DNA from: JACVRW01 sp035705985 | Lineage (GTDB): Bacteria > Actinomycetota > Thermoleophilia > Solirubrobacterales > Thermoleophilaceae | DNA: 13,526 nucleotides | Assembly (NCBI GenBank): GCA_035705985.1 | Contig: DASSVP010000216.1 | Coordinates: 1 to 13,526, forward strand | Reading direction: 5' to 3' | In this document: in pieces, positions 5,369 to 12,851 of the stretch | Layout of the letters: the number at the start of each line of letters is the position of its first letter | How positions within the stretch are numbered: the stretch's first letter is position 1 | Made by a program: the position numbers and the translations under genes | Notes under the pieces: model-generated | Told to the model about the DNA's origin: nothing | The model's input: only the letters and a program-made list of their open reading frames with translations | Database searches by the model: none

Positions 5369-6463
5369 ATGAACGAGACGACTCAGGAACTTCCTCCCGA
5401 GCCCGCGCCCCGGCGGCTGGTGCGCGTGCAGTCGGGCCGCGTGATCGGCGGCGTGTGCGCGGGACTCGGCCGCTACTTCAAGCTCGACCCGATCATCTTC
5501 AGGATCGGCGCGATCGTGCTCGTGTTCGCCGGCGGCGCGGGACTGCTCGCATATCTCGCAGCTGTGTTGCTGATCCCGGCGGAGGACTCCGTGGGCGAGC
5601 CCGCCGGGCGCAACCGCTGGCTCGTGATCGTCGGAGTGATCGTGCTCCTGTGCATCACCTGGCCCTTTCTTCTCGGCGGTGGGCTTCTCGTGGCAGGCCT
5701 TCTCATCCCATTCGCCTTTCTGGTCGCCGCGGGGGTTCTGGTCTGGTGGTTCGTCTCCGGCGAGGGACCCGCGGGCGACGCGGGCGACGTCGCGAAGCGC
5801 GCGGCGCTCGGCATCGCGGTCCTCTGCGTCTGCGGATTCATCGCGCTCGGCGGCGCCTGGGCCGCCGCGGCGGGCGGCGAGACGGTCGTGGCCATCGCCG
5901 TCATCGCGGCCGGAGTGGCGATCCTCGCCGGGGCGTTCGTGCGCCCCGTGCGCTGGCTGGTGCTCCCGGCCGTCACGCTGGCGCTGTCGGCGGGCGCGGT
6001 GTCGGCCGCCGGCATCGACCTGGACGGCGGCGTTGGCGAGCGCGACTACCGTCCCGCCTCGGTGACCGAGCTGCGCGACACGTACGAGCTCGGCATGGGC
6101 GAGCTGATCGTGGACCTGCGCCATACGGACCTGCCGGCCGGCGACGTGCCGATGGCGATCGACCTGGGCATCGGCGAGGCGCGCGTGATCGTCCCGGACG
6201 ACGTCTGCGTGGCAACCGACGCGGAGGTGGGCATCGGCGAGGCGCGCACGTTCGAGCTCGACAACGGCGGGATCGACGTCGACCTCGAGGACCTCCCGGA
6301 GGCGGACTCGGGCGTGACCCGGCTGCTGGTGAGGGCCGACGTCGGGATCGGCGCGCTGCGCATCGGTCACGCCGGGACGGACCTCGACCTCGACCAGGGC
6401 CACTTCGATTTCGGGCCGGACGGCGACCAGAGCCTCGGCCGCAACCTCGCCTGTGCCGCGTAG
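5369..6463 (+). CDS. PspC-domain membrane protein with LiaF-like (Toastrack) C-terminal domain
   Basis: A 364-residue membrane protein. Residues 15-75 form a PspC domain (RRLVRVQSGRVIGGVCAGLG, then a helix ending LAAVLLIPAED), as in phage-shock and LiaF-type envelope stress proteins. Hydrophobic helices follow at about 83-130, 147-167, 172-190 and 195-215. From about 225 the protein is soluble and repetitive. The units DLGIGEARVIVPDD (265-278), EVGIGEARTFELDN (286-299) and DVGIGALRIG (324-333) resemble the beta-repeat C-terminal domain of LiaF/DUF4097-type proteins. The start ATG at 5369 gives a natural PspC N-terminus; the open frame upstream runs into ssrA and is not protein-like. It heads a cluster with a PspC kinase and a response regulator, so a role as an envelope-stress sensor or modulator is likely but inferred. 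Confidence 0.86.
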   Translation: MNETTQELPPEPAPRRLVRVQSGRVIGGVCAGLGRYFKLDPIIFRIGAIVLVFAGGAGLLAYLAAVLLIPAEDSVGEPAGRNRWLVIVGVIVLLCITWPFLLGGGLLVAGLLIPFAFLVAAGVLVWWFVSGEGPAGDAGDVAKRAALGIAVLCVCGFIALGGAWAAAAGGETVVAIAVIAAGVAILAGAFVRPVRWLVLPAVTLALSAGAVSAAGIDLDGGVGERDYRPASVTELRDTYELGMGELIVDLRHTDLPAGDVPMAIDLGIGEARVIVPDDVCVATDAEVGIGEARTFELDNGGIDVDLEDLPEADSGVTRLLVRADVGIGALRIGHAGTDLDLDQGHFDFGPDGDQSLGRNLACAA

Positions 6464-6632
6464 ACCGGACCTCACCTCCGTCGTGGCGGGCGTGTGCGTG
6501 ATCGGCCTCGGCGTGCTGCTGCTCCTGGACGCAACCGGCACGCTCGAGCTCCGCTTCGCCGTGCTCGCCCCGGCCGCCTGCGCGGCGCTCGGCGCGATCC
6601 TCGTGGCATCCGGCATGACCCGCCCGCGATGA
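6453..6632 (+). CDS. Small two-helix membrane protein (LiaI/LiaF-TM-like)
   Basis: A 59-residue frame starting at GTG 6453, inside the last codons of the preceding PspC gene (11-base overlap), and ending at TGA 6630-6632, 7 bases before the kinase start. The N-terminus is VPRRPDLTS. Two hydrophobic helices follow, at about 9-24 (SVVAGVCVIGLGVLLL) and 35-53 (FAVLAPAACAALGAILVAS), then the tail MTRPR. The helix-turn-helix pattern with a LLDATG turn resembles the LiaI-LiaF-like transmembrane region often found beside PspC genes. The overlap at both ends and the membrane-protein composition support a real gene despite its size. It has no recognisable ribosome binding site and is probably translated by coupling. 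Its function is unknown; it may be a partner of the PspC proteins. Confidence 0.68.
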   Translation: MPRRPDLTSVVAGVCVIGLGVLLLLDATGTLELRFAVLAPAACAALGAILVASGMTRPR

Positions 6633-6639
6633 TCTGGGC

Positions 6640-7866
6640 GTGAGCGCCTCCAACGTCTCGGGCGAGCTGCTCCGCCGCGACCGCGCCGCCGGCTGGGTGG
6701 GCGGCGTGGCCGCCGGCATCGCGCGGCGGCTCGGCGTGGACGTGTCGCTCGTCCGCCTCGCGTTCGTGGTCGCGACGGCGGCGGGCGGCGCCGGCGCGGC
6801 GGCCTACGCACTCGGCTGGCTGCTGATCCCGGTGGGCGACTCCGAGCCGCACCGGCGCCGCATCCCAACCGGCCGCGCGGCGGTTGAGGTGGCCGTCGGG
6901 ACCGGGTTGCTGCTGCTCGCCGCCCTGCTCACCTTCCGGGCGCTCGGTGTGTGGTTCTCGGACGCGATCGTGTGGCCGCTCGTGCTGATCGCGAGCGGCG
7001 GCGCGCTGATCTGGCGCGGCTCGGCGATGGACCGGGAGCGGGAAGACCCCGCGGCGCCCGCGCCCACGCCGCGCGAGGCCGCCGTCGCCGAGGGCCGGCG
7101 AGCCGCCGCGGCCATCTCGCGAACCGGCCTTGGAATCGCGCTCGTCATCGCCGCCGGCTTTGTCTTCCTCCAGGCCACGGGGGCGCTCGGGGCGGCGCGC
7201 GACGTGCTGCTCGCCGTGATCGCCGCGGTGGTCGTGCTCGGCGTGATCTTCGCGCCGTGGGTCGTGCGTCTCGTGCGCTCGCTCACGCAGGAGCGCGCGG
7301 AGCGGATCCGCTCACAGGAGCGCGCCGAGGTGGCGGCCCACCTGCACGACTCCGTGCTCCAGACGCTCGCGATGGTCCAGCGCAGGGCGGGCGACCCGAA
7401 CGAGGTGGCCGCGCTCGCGCGGCGCCAGGAGCGCGAGCTGCGCGCATGGCTTGCCGACCGTCCCGCTCCGGGCCAGGCGGCGAGCCTGGCGGCCGCGCTG
7501 GAGGCCGCCGCGACGGAGGTCGAGGAGAGCCACGGCGTGCCCGTCGAGGTGGTCGCCGTGGGCGACCGCGACCTGGACGCGCGGCACGAGGCGGTCGTGG
7601 CGGCCGCGCGCGAGGCGATGACGAACGCGGCGAAGTTCGGCGGCGGCTCGCCGGTGGACGTGTACGCCGAGAGCGGCGGCAGCCGCACCCAGGTGTTCGT
7701 GCGCGACCGCGGTCCCGGCTTCGACCCGGCCTCCGTGCCGGCCGACCGCCGCGGCGTGCGCGAGTCGATCGTCGGCCGGATGGAGCGCCACGGCGGCCGC
7801 GCGCGCGTGACGAGCGAGCCGGGCGCCGGCACCGAGGTCGAGCTGACCCTGGAGGAGCGGGCGTGA
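6640..7866 (+). CDS. PspC-domain sensor histidine kinase (NarL/DesK-type)
   Basis: A 408-residue membrane kinase. An N-terminal PspC domain (10-68: RRDRAAGWVGGVAAGIARRL ... LGWLLIPVGDSEP) replaces a classical extracellular sensor. Helices follow at about 82-100, 108-125, 162-180 and 187-212, then a cytoplasmic HisKA_3 dimerisation helix with phospho-acceptor H236 in AAHLHDSVLQTLA. The ATP-binding domain has the N-box REAMTNAAKF (N329), the G1 box RDRGPGFDP (355-363) and a glycine-rich end GAGTEVEL. The start is GTG at 6640. Its TGA overlaps the GTG of the response regulator in a GTGA junction, so kinase and regulator are translationally coupled. It likely detects membrane perturbation through PspC contacts with the two upstream membrane proteins (inference). 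Confidence 0.92.
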   Translation: MSASNVSGELLRRDRAAGWVGGVAAGIARRLGVDVSLVRLAFVVATAAGGAGAAAYALGWLLIPVGDSEPHRRRIPTGRAAVEVAVGTGLLLLAALLTFRALGVWFSDAIVWPLVLIASGGALIWRGSAMDREREDPAAPAPTPREAAVAEGRRAAAAISRTGLGIALVIAAGFVFLQATGALGAARDVLLAVIAAVVVLGVIFAPWVVRLVRSLTQERAERIRSQERAEVAAHLHDSVLQTLAMVQRRAGDPNEVAALARRQERELRAWLADRPAPGQAASLAAALEAAATEVEESHGVPVEVVAVGDRDLDARHEAVVAAAREAMTNAAKFGGGSPVDVYAESGGSRTQVFVRDRGPGFDPASVPADRRGVRESIVGRMERHGGRARVTSEPGAGTEVELTLEERA

Positions 7867-8504
7867 GCGGCCCGCGCGTGCTGATCGTGGACGACCACCA
7901 GCTGTTCAGGGCGGGCGTGCGCGCCGAGCTCGAGCCGCTGCTCGAGATCGCCGGCGAGGCGAGCAGCGTGGACGAGGCGGTGGCGTCGATCGAGAGCGAG
8001 TCGCCCGACGTGGTCCTGCTCGACGTGCACATGCCCGACGGCGGCGGCGTCGAGGTGATCCGCCGGACCGCCGCGCGCACGGCCAGGCCCCCGTGCTTCC
8101 TGGCCCTGTCGGTGTCGGACGCCGCCGAGGACGTGATCGCCGTGATCCGGGCCGGCGCGCGCGGCTATGTGACGAAGAACATCTCAGGCGAGGAGCTGGC
8201 CGACGCGGTGCGTCGCGTCAACGACGGCGACGCCGTGTTCTCCCCTCGCCTGGCCGGCTTCGTGCTCGACGCGTTCGCGGGCCCGGCGCCCCAGCCCGAA
8301 TCGGAGCTGGACGCGCTCACGGCGCGCGAGCGGGAGGTGCTCCAGCACATCGCCCGCGGCTACATGTACAAGGAGATCGCGCTGCGCCTGGACATCTCCC
8401 CCAAGACCGTGGAGGCGCATGTCTCCTCGGTGCTGCGCAAGCTCCAGCTCTCGAGCCGCCACGAGCTGACCCGCTGGGCGGCCGAGCGCGGGCTGGACCT
8501 GTAG
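7863..8504 (+). CDS. NarL/FixJ-family response regulator (REC + LuxR-type HTH)
   Basis: A 213-residue transcriptional regulator, the partner of the PspC kinase. The receiver domain (5-120) has the acidic pair D10/D11, phospho-acceptor D54 in VVLLDVHMPDGGG, the conserved Ser/Thr position S83 in LALSVSD, and K105 in GYVTKN. A short linker leads to a LuxR-type DNA-binding domain (152-210: LTAREREVLQHIARGYMYKE, then ISPKTVEAHVSSVLRKL). The GTG start at 7863 overlaps the kinase stop by 4 bases and yields an intact first beta-strand (RVLIVDDH). The probable targets are its own operon and envelope-stress genes, but no binding site can be proven here. It converges with smpB across a 53-base GC-rich gap with only weak stem potential. 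Confidence 0.94.
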   Translation: MSGPRVLIVDDHQLFRAGVRAELEPLLEIAGEASSVDEAVASIESESPDVVLLDVHMPDGGGVEVIRRTAARTARPPCFLALSVSDAAEDVIAVIRAGARGYVTKNISGEELADAVRRVNDGDAVFSPRLAGFVLDAFAGPAPQPESELDALTAREREVLQHIARGYMYKEIALRLDISPKTVEAHVSSVLRKLQLSSRHELTRWAAERGLDL

Positions 8505-8557
8505 CCGACCGGCCCGGCGCCGCGGGAGACCGGGGGGCGCGCGAGCCCGAGATCGCC

Positions 8558-9028
8558 TCAGTAGCGCTCGGACATGGCGCGCTGCATCTCGCGGCGCTCG
8601 TCGCGCTCCTTGATCGAGCGGCGCTTGTCGTAGAGGTCCTTGCCCTTCGCGAGGGCGAGCTCGACCTTCGCGCGGGGGCCGTTCCAGTAGATGCGCGTGG
8701 GTACGATCGTCAGGCCCTTCTCGGAGCTCGCGCCGGTGAGCTGGTCGATCTCGCGGCGGTGAAGCAGCAGCTTGCGGGGGCGGTCGGGCTCGTGGTTCTC
8801 GCGCGCGGGCTTGTACGGCGCGATGTGCATGTTGCGCAGCCAGACCTCGCCGTCGCGCACCTCCGCGTACGCGTCCTTGAGCTGCACCCCGCCCTCGCGG
8901 AGCGACTTCACCTCCGAGCCCTGGAGCACGATCCCGGCCTCGAATTTGTCGAGCAGGTTGTAACGGAACGATGCCTGTCTGTTGGTGGCGATGTCGCCCG
9001 GGGCCGCCTTGCGCTTCTTCTTGGCCAT
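8558..9028 (-). CDS. smpB: SsrA-binding protein SmpB
   Basis: A 156-residue basic protein that binds tmRNA, delivers it to the empty ribosomal A site and places its C-terminal tail in the mRNA channel. Family segments are clear: NRQASFRYNLLDKFEAGIVL (16-35), GSEVKSLREG, LKDAYAEVRDGEVWLRNMHI, KLLLHRREIDQL, TRIYWNG, VELALAKGKDLYDKR, and the tail IKERDERREMQRAM. Length and order are normal for the family. The ATG at 9028 starts MAKKKRK; an in-frame upstream extension would overlap rnr. Only 4 bases separate it from the rnr stop, and no Shine-Dalgarno sequence is present, so reinitiation after rnr translation is likely. Its RNA partner ssrA is 3.3 kb further along on the same strand. Confidence 0.97.
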   Translation of the reverse strand: MAKKKRKAAPGDIATNRQASFRYNLLDKFEAGIVLQGSEVKSLREGGVQLKDAYAEVRDGEVWLRNMHIAPYKPARENHEPDRPRKLLLHRREIDQLTGASSEKGLTIVPTRIYWNGPRAKVELALAKGKDLYDKRRSIKERDERREMQRAMSERY

Positions 9029-9032
9029 GGCG

Positions 9033-10760
9033 CTAGGAGTATGGCGCGAGGTCGACGCGCCCCCGAGGCGGATCAATCCTGTCCACTTGGACGCGAAGCG
9101 AGTCACCGAGGCGGAGCCGCCGCCCGGAGCCCTCGGCCTCGAGCGCCGTGCCCAGCTCGTTCAGCGACCACCAGCCGCGCAGCCGCCGCACCGGTAGGAA
9201 GCCCTCGAAGCGCTCCTCGCCGAACTGGACGAAGGCTCCCTTCTCGATCAGGCCCACGACCTCGCCCTCGAACGACGGGAGCGAGTCGTCCGAGCCCGAG
9301 CGCGACTCGGAGAGCACACGGTCGAGCAGGAACGCGAGGCAGACGTCGTCGGCATCGCGCTCGATCTTCATCGCCTCGCGCTCGGACGCCGAGCTGATCG
9401 CTCCCGCGTCCTCGAGCTCGTGCGCGGGCGCGGCCGCGTCGTCGATGCCGAGGCCCTGCAGCAGCGCACGGTGGGCCACCACGTCCGGGTAGCGCCGGAT
9501 CGGCGACGTGAAGTGGCAGTAGCGCGCGCTGGCCAGGCCGGCGTGGCCGAGGTTGCGCGGCGTGTAGTAGGCCTGCTTGAGCGCGCGCAGCACCAGCACC
9601 CGCACCGCCCGCCGCCCGCGCGCCTCGCGCACGACGATCCGCGAGATCTCGCCGACGGCATCGGCGGCCTGCTGCGGCGTCATCTGCTTCGGCAGCGGCG
9701 GGGTCGGGATGTCCAGGCTCGCGAGCTGCTCGGCCAGGAACGTCACCGACCGCGGCTCGGGCCGCTCGTGGACCCGGTAGAGCGTCGGCAGGCGGCGATC
9801 CGCCAGGTACCCCGCCACCTGCTCGTTCGCGAGGATCATGAGCATCTCGATGAGCCGGTGCGACTCGGTCTGATCCTCATAGCGCACACCCGTCACGTTG
9901 CCGTCGGGGTCGAAGTCGAAGGCCGGCTCGAAGGAACCGAACTCGAGCGAGTCGCGCCGCTCGTGCAGCGCCCCTGCCACCTCGCGCGCTATGGCCAGCG
10001 GCTCCCCCCACGGCTCCTCCGCGCGCGCCCGCCCGGCGAACAGCTCGTCCACCTCGCCGTAGGTGAGGCGCGTGTCGCTCCGCACGAGCGAGCGGTGAAA
10101 CGACACGTTCGTGACGTCCGCGCCTTCCATCCGCAGCTCAACGGTTACCGCGAGCTTGTCCTCGCCCGGCCGCAGCGAGCACGCCTCGTTCGACAGCACC
10201 TCGGGGAGCATCGGCTCCACCGCGCCGGGCACGTACACGCTCGTGCCGCGCCTGAACGCCTCGCGCTCGAGCCGCCCGCCGGGTCGCATGTATGCCGTCA
10301 CGTCGGCGATATGGATCCAGACCCGCACCTGGCCGCTGTCCTCGCGGCGTGCCGAGACCGCGTCGTCGAAGTCGCGGGCGTCGTCAGGGTCGATCGTGAA
10401 CGTGGGCAGGTCGCGCAGGTCCACCCGCGCGTCCGCCGCGTACGGCTCATGCAGCGACGCCTCCGCCTCCGCGGAGGCCGCCCGGGAGTAGGTGCGGTGG
10501 AGCCCCCGGTCGAGCATCAGGCCCTCCACAACGTCGCGCGCCCGGTCCGGGCGACCGAGCCGCCGGAGCACTCGCGCGCCGCGCTTGCCGCCGCCCACGA
10601 GCACGAGGTCGCCCACGCCGGCGCCGCCGCGCTCGACCGCGGTCCGCGGGCCCGGGCCGAAGATCGGCTCAGCCACGAGGAAGCGCCCCTTCTTCTCCAG
10701 CACCGCGACCATCGGCTGGTCCAGCCGGCGTGTGGGCCGGCCCCTGACCGCTGAGCTCAT
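9033..10760 (-). CDS. rnr: Ribonuclease R (RNB-family 3'-5' exoribonuclease), compact form
   Basis: A 575-residue processive exoribonuclease of the RNase II/R family, which degrades structured RNA and, in Escherichia coli, nonstop mRNA during trans-translation. The catalytic motif TIDPDDARDFDDA supplies D124, D130, D132 and D133, matching the four Mg-binding aspartates of the family. Other RNB landmarks are HIADVTAYMRPG, the EVLSNEACSLRPGEDKL segment, NEQVAGYLA, and HFTSPIRRYPDVVAHRAL. One cold-shock-like OB domain precedes the nuclease (about 16-65) and one S1 domain follows (about 488-572). Compared with E. coli RNase R (about 813 residues), the N-terminal helix-turn-helix part, one OB domain and the lysine-rich tail are absent. 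The ATG overlaps the protease stop as ATGA. RNase II is an alternative name, but the coupling to smpB favours rnr. Confidence 0.9.
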   Translation of the reverse strand: MSSAVRGRPTRRLDQPMVAVLEKKGRFLVAEPIFGPGPRTAVERGGAGVGDLVLVGGGKRGARVLRRLGRPDRARDVVEGLMLDRGLHRTYSRAASAEAEASLHEPYAADARVDLRDLPTFTIDPDDARDFDDAVSARREDSGQVRVWIHIADVTAYMRPGGRLEREAFRRGTSVYVPGAVEPMLPEVLSNEACSLRPGEDKLAVTVELRMEGADVTNVSFHRSLVRSDTRLTYGEVDELFAGRARAEEPWGEPLAIAREVAGALHERRDSLEFGSFEPAFDFDPDGNVTGVRYEDQTESHRLIEMLMILANEQVAGYLADRRLPTLYRVHERPEPRSVTFLAEQLASLDIPTPPLPKQMTPQQAADAVGEISRIVVREARGRRAVRVLVLRALKQAYYTPRNLGHAGLASARYCHFTSPIRRYPDVVAHRALLQGLGIDDAAAPAHELEDAGAISSASEREAMKIERDADDVCLAFLLDRVLSESRSGSDDSLPSFEGEVVGLIEKGAFVQFGEERFEGFLPVRRLRGWWSLNELGTALEAEGSGRRLRLGDSLRVQVDRIDPPRGRVDLAPYS

Positions 10761-11923
10761 CGCAGCTCGCGAGCGAGCGTGTCGAGCGCCACGGGGAGCG
10801 CCTCGTCGCGCTCCGTGTCCGGGTTGTCGCGCGCGCGGATCTCCGGCTTGATGCCGCGCGTGGAGATCGTCTTGCCGCCCGGCAGGTAGTAGTTCGCGAC
10901 GGTGAGGTCGAGCACCCCGCCGTTCGAGAGCGGGATCAGCTCCTGGACGAGGCCCTTGCCGAACGTGCGCGTGCCGACCACGGTGCCGCGCTCCGTGTCG
11001 CGGAGCGCGCCGGCGACGATCTCGGAGGCGCTCGCGCTGCCGCCGTTCACGAGCACGACCACGGGAATGCTCTCGTCGATCGCGTCACCCTCGGCCTCGT
11101 GCGTGCGCTCGTCGCGCGCGCGGCCGCGCACCGAGACGATCGTCCCGTCCTCGATGAAGATGCTGGACACGAGCACGGCCTCCGTGAGCCGCCCGCCCGG
11201 ATTGCCGCGCAGGTCGAGCACGATCCCCTCGGCGCCCCGCCGCAGCGCCTGCTGGATCTCGCGCCTCAGCACGCCGTGGGCCCCAGGGGTGAAGCCGTAC
11301 AGCTCGGCGACGGCGATTCTTTCCCCGCCGCGCTCGACCACACGGCCGCGCGCCACCGGGGCCTCGATCCGCTCGCGCTCGAGCTCGACGGTGCGCGGGA
11401 GGTCATCGCCTGGCGTGAACACGCGCAGCTCGACGGAGGTGCCGGCGGGGCCCCTGATCCGGGCCGTCGCGACGTCGCTGCTCACGCCCGCGATCGAGCG
11501 GCCGTCGACCGCGAGGATGAAATCGCCGCTCCTGACGCCGCCGCGGTCGGCCGGCGTCTTCTCGAAGACGTTGAGCACCTTGAGGCCGCGGGGGTCCTCC
11601 TCGACGTTCATCCCCACGCCCTCGAACTCGCCCTCGAGCGAGGCGCTGAACTCCTTCGTCTCCTCGGGCGTCACGTAGGTCGAGAAGGGGTCGTCGAGTG
11701 ACCGCACGATGCCCTTGAGCGAGGCGTCCTCGAACGTGTCCTCGTCGACGGGCTTGTAGAAGTTGGCCTCGATCGAGTCGATCACCTCGGACCGGGCCGC
11801 GCGATCGTCCTCGACCAGCGCGTCGCGTACCGAGCCCGGAAGGTGCTCGGGGTGGCCGCCGAGCCAGACCCCGGCGAGCAGCGCCAAGAAGACGCACAGA
11901 ATTGCGACGACTGCCTTTGGCAT
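10757..11923 (-). CDS. S41 family C-terminal processing peptidase (CtpA/CtpB-like)
   Basis: A 388-residue secreted or membrane-anchored serine protease. A hydrophobic anchor or signal lies at 4-22 (AVVAILCVFLALLAGVWLG). A PDZ domain covers about 98-175 (GEFEGVGMNVEEDPRGLKVL, then PADRGGVRSGDFILAVDG) and selects hydrophobic C-termini. The S41 core has LDLRGNPGG (236-244) and the Ser/Lys catalytic pair: S298 in NGGSASASEIVAGAL and K323 in RTFGKGLVQ. The 25-residue spacing equals that of CtpB and D1 proteases. The ATG at 11923 is chosen because it directly precedes the signal-like segment; the frame is open upstream into ftsX, but that part is not signal-like. It lies 35 bases after ftsX and overlaps rnr by 4 bases. 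Its position suggests a role in envelope or division-associated processing (inference). Confidence 0.92.
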   Translation of the reverse strand: MPKAVVAILCVFLALLAGVWLGGHPEHLPGSVRDALVEDDRAARSEVIDSIEANFYKPVDEDTFEDASLKGIVRSLDDPFSTYVTPEETKEFSASLEGEFEGVGMNVEEDPRGLKVLNVFEKTPADRGGVRSGDFILAVDGRSIAGVSSDVATARIRGPAGTSVELRVFTPGDDLPRTVELERERIEAPVARGRVVERGGERIAVAELYGFTPGAHGVLRREIQQALRRGAEGIVLDLRGNPGGRLTEAVLVSSIFIEDGTIVSVRGRARDERTHEAEGDAIDESIPVVVLVNGGSASASEIVAGALRDTERGTVVGTRTFGKGLVQELIPLSNGGVLDLTVANYYLPGGKTISTRGIKPEIRARDNPDTERDEALPVALDTLARELR

Positions 11924-11958
11924 CGCGAGTGAGGCTAGTCCCCGCCGCGAAACGAGGG

Positions 11959-12849
11959 CTAAACGCGCAGGAAGCGGCGCAGCGTGATTCCGCTCCCGAG
12001 CGCAGAGACCGCCACGCACGCGAGCATCAGCAGCGCCACGAGCAGCGGGAAGTCGATCGTGTCCGGCGCGGCCAGGAGGGCGAAGCGGTCGGACAGCGGG
12101 TCTACGAAGGTCGTCTTCACGATCGCGAGCAGGAGCACGGCGAGCACGCCGCCGAGGAAGCCCACGATCATCCCCTCGATCACGAACGGCCAGCGGATGA
12201 ACCAGTTCGTGGCGCCCACGAGCTTCATCACCTCGACCTCGCGGCGGCGAGCGAACACCGACAGCCGGATCGTGTTCGCGATCAGCGCGATCGAGGCCAG
12301 CACGAGCAGCACCGCAAGCCCGGCCGTGAGCGCCTTCACGAGGCCGGTGGCCGAGAGGATCTTGTCGGTGTCCTCCTCGCGGTCGCGCACCTCGTCGATG
12401 GCCGCGAGCTGCGGCTCACCGCCGGCGTTCAGCCGGTCGACGATCTCGTCGAGCCTGTCCGGGTCCTCGGGCGTCACCCGAAAGGAGGCCGGCAGCGGGT
12501 TCGACCCGAGCAGCTCGGCGCCCTCCTGGAAGGCCTTCGGGTTCTTCTCCTGCGCGCGCTCGAGCGCCTCGCCCTTCGAGATGAACTCGACGGACTTCAC
12601 GTTGGCGGTGCTCTCGATCGCATCGCGCAGCTGCGCCTGCTCGAGCTGGGTGGCGGAGTCCTTCACGTAGACGTCCACGACCACGCGGCTGCGCACCTCG
12701 TTCGCCGTGCCGGTCGTGGCCTGCACGATCGGGATGAAGACGCCGAGCACGACCGCCGTGAGCACCACTGTGAGCGTCGCGGCGAGGGCGGGCGCCGAGC
12801 TTCGCCTCAGCCCGCGCAGCGCCTCGCGTAGGAAGAAGGTCCAGCGCAT
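11959..12849 (-). CDS. ftsX: Cell division protein FtsX (ABC permease-like)
   Basis: A 296-residue membrane partner of FtsE. A basic cytoplasmic N-terminus (MRWTFFLREALRGLRRS) leads into helix 1 (about 23-43). Next comes a large extracytoplasmic domain (about 45-165) containing VDVYVKDSATQLEQ, then VEFISKGEALERAQE and PLPASFRVTPEDPD, the loop that in other bacteria activates peptidoglycan hydrolases. Three further helices follow, at about 173-193, 223-245 and 265-287. The cytoplasmic coupling segment TIRLSVFARRREVEVMKLVGAT (199-220) is the family signature. The ATG at 12849 is 2 bases after the ftsE stop. A purine stretch within the ftsE tail lies about 14 bases upstream, so translation is probably coupled. 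Confidence 0.96.
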   Translation of the reverse strand: MRWTFFLREALRGLRRSSAPALAATLTVVLTAVVLGVFIPIVQATTGTANEVRSRVVVDVYVKDSATQLEQAQLRDAIESTANVKSVEFISKGEALERAQEKNPKAFQEGAELLGSNPLPASFRVTPEDPDRLDEIVDRLNAGGEPQLAAIDEVRDREEDTDKILSATGLVKALTAGLAVLLVLASIALIANTIRLSVFARRREVEVMKLVGATNWFIRWPFVIEGMIVGFLGGVLAVLLLAIVKTTFVDPLSDRFALLAAPDTIDFPLLVALLMLACVAVSALGSGITLRRFLRV

Positions 12850-12851
12850 CG

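Noticed and set aside
5282..6868. 528-residue minus-strand open frame across the PspC genes
   Set aside because: Low-complexity Arg/Ala/Asp composition and no recognisable domain; it is the shadow of the PspC coding frames.
6951..8504. Long 517-residue frame reading through the kinase region into the response regulator
   Set aside because: Its first 300 residues are an out-of-frame, Arg-rich reading of the kinase gene. The real regulator starts at GTG 7863, where the receiver domain begins.
8505..8557. Possible terminator stem between the response regulator and smpB
   Set aside because: Only 4-5 bp GC pairings with long loops and no T-run; expected by chance in such GC-rich sequence.
9420..10754. 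444-residue plus-strand open frame opposite RNase R
   Set aside because: Composition dominated by Arg, Val, His and Leu with no motif; the opposite strand encodes a complete RNB catalytic site.
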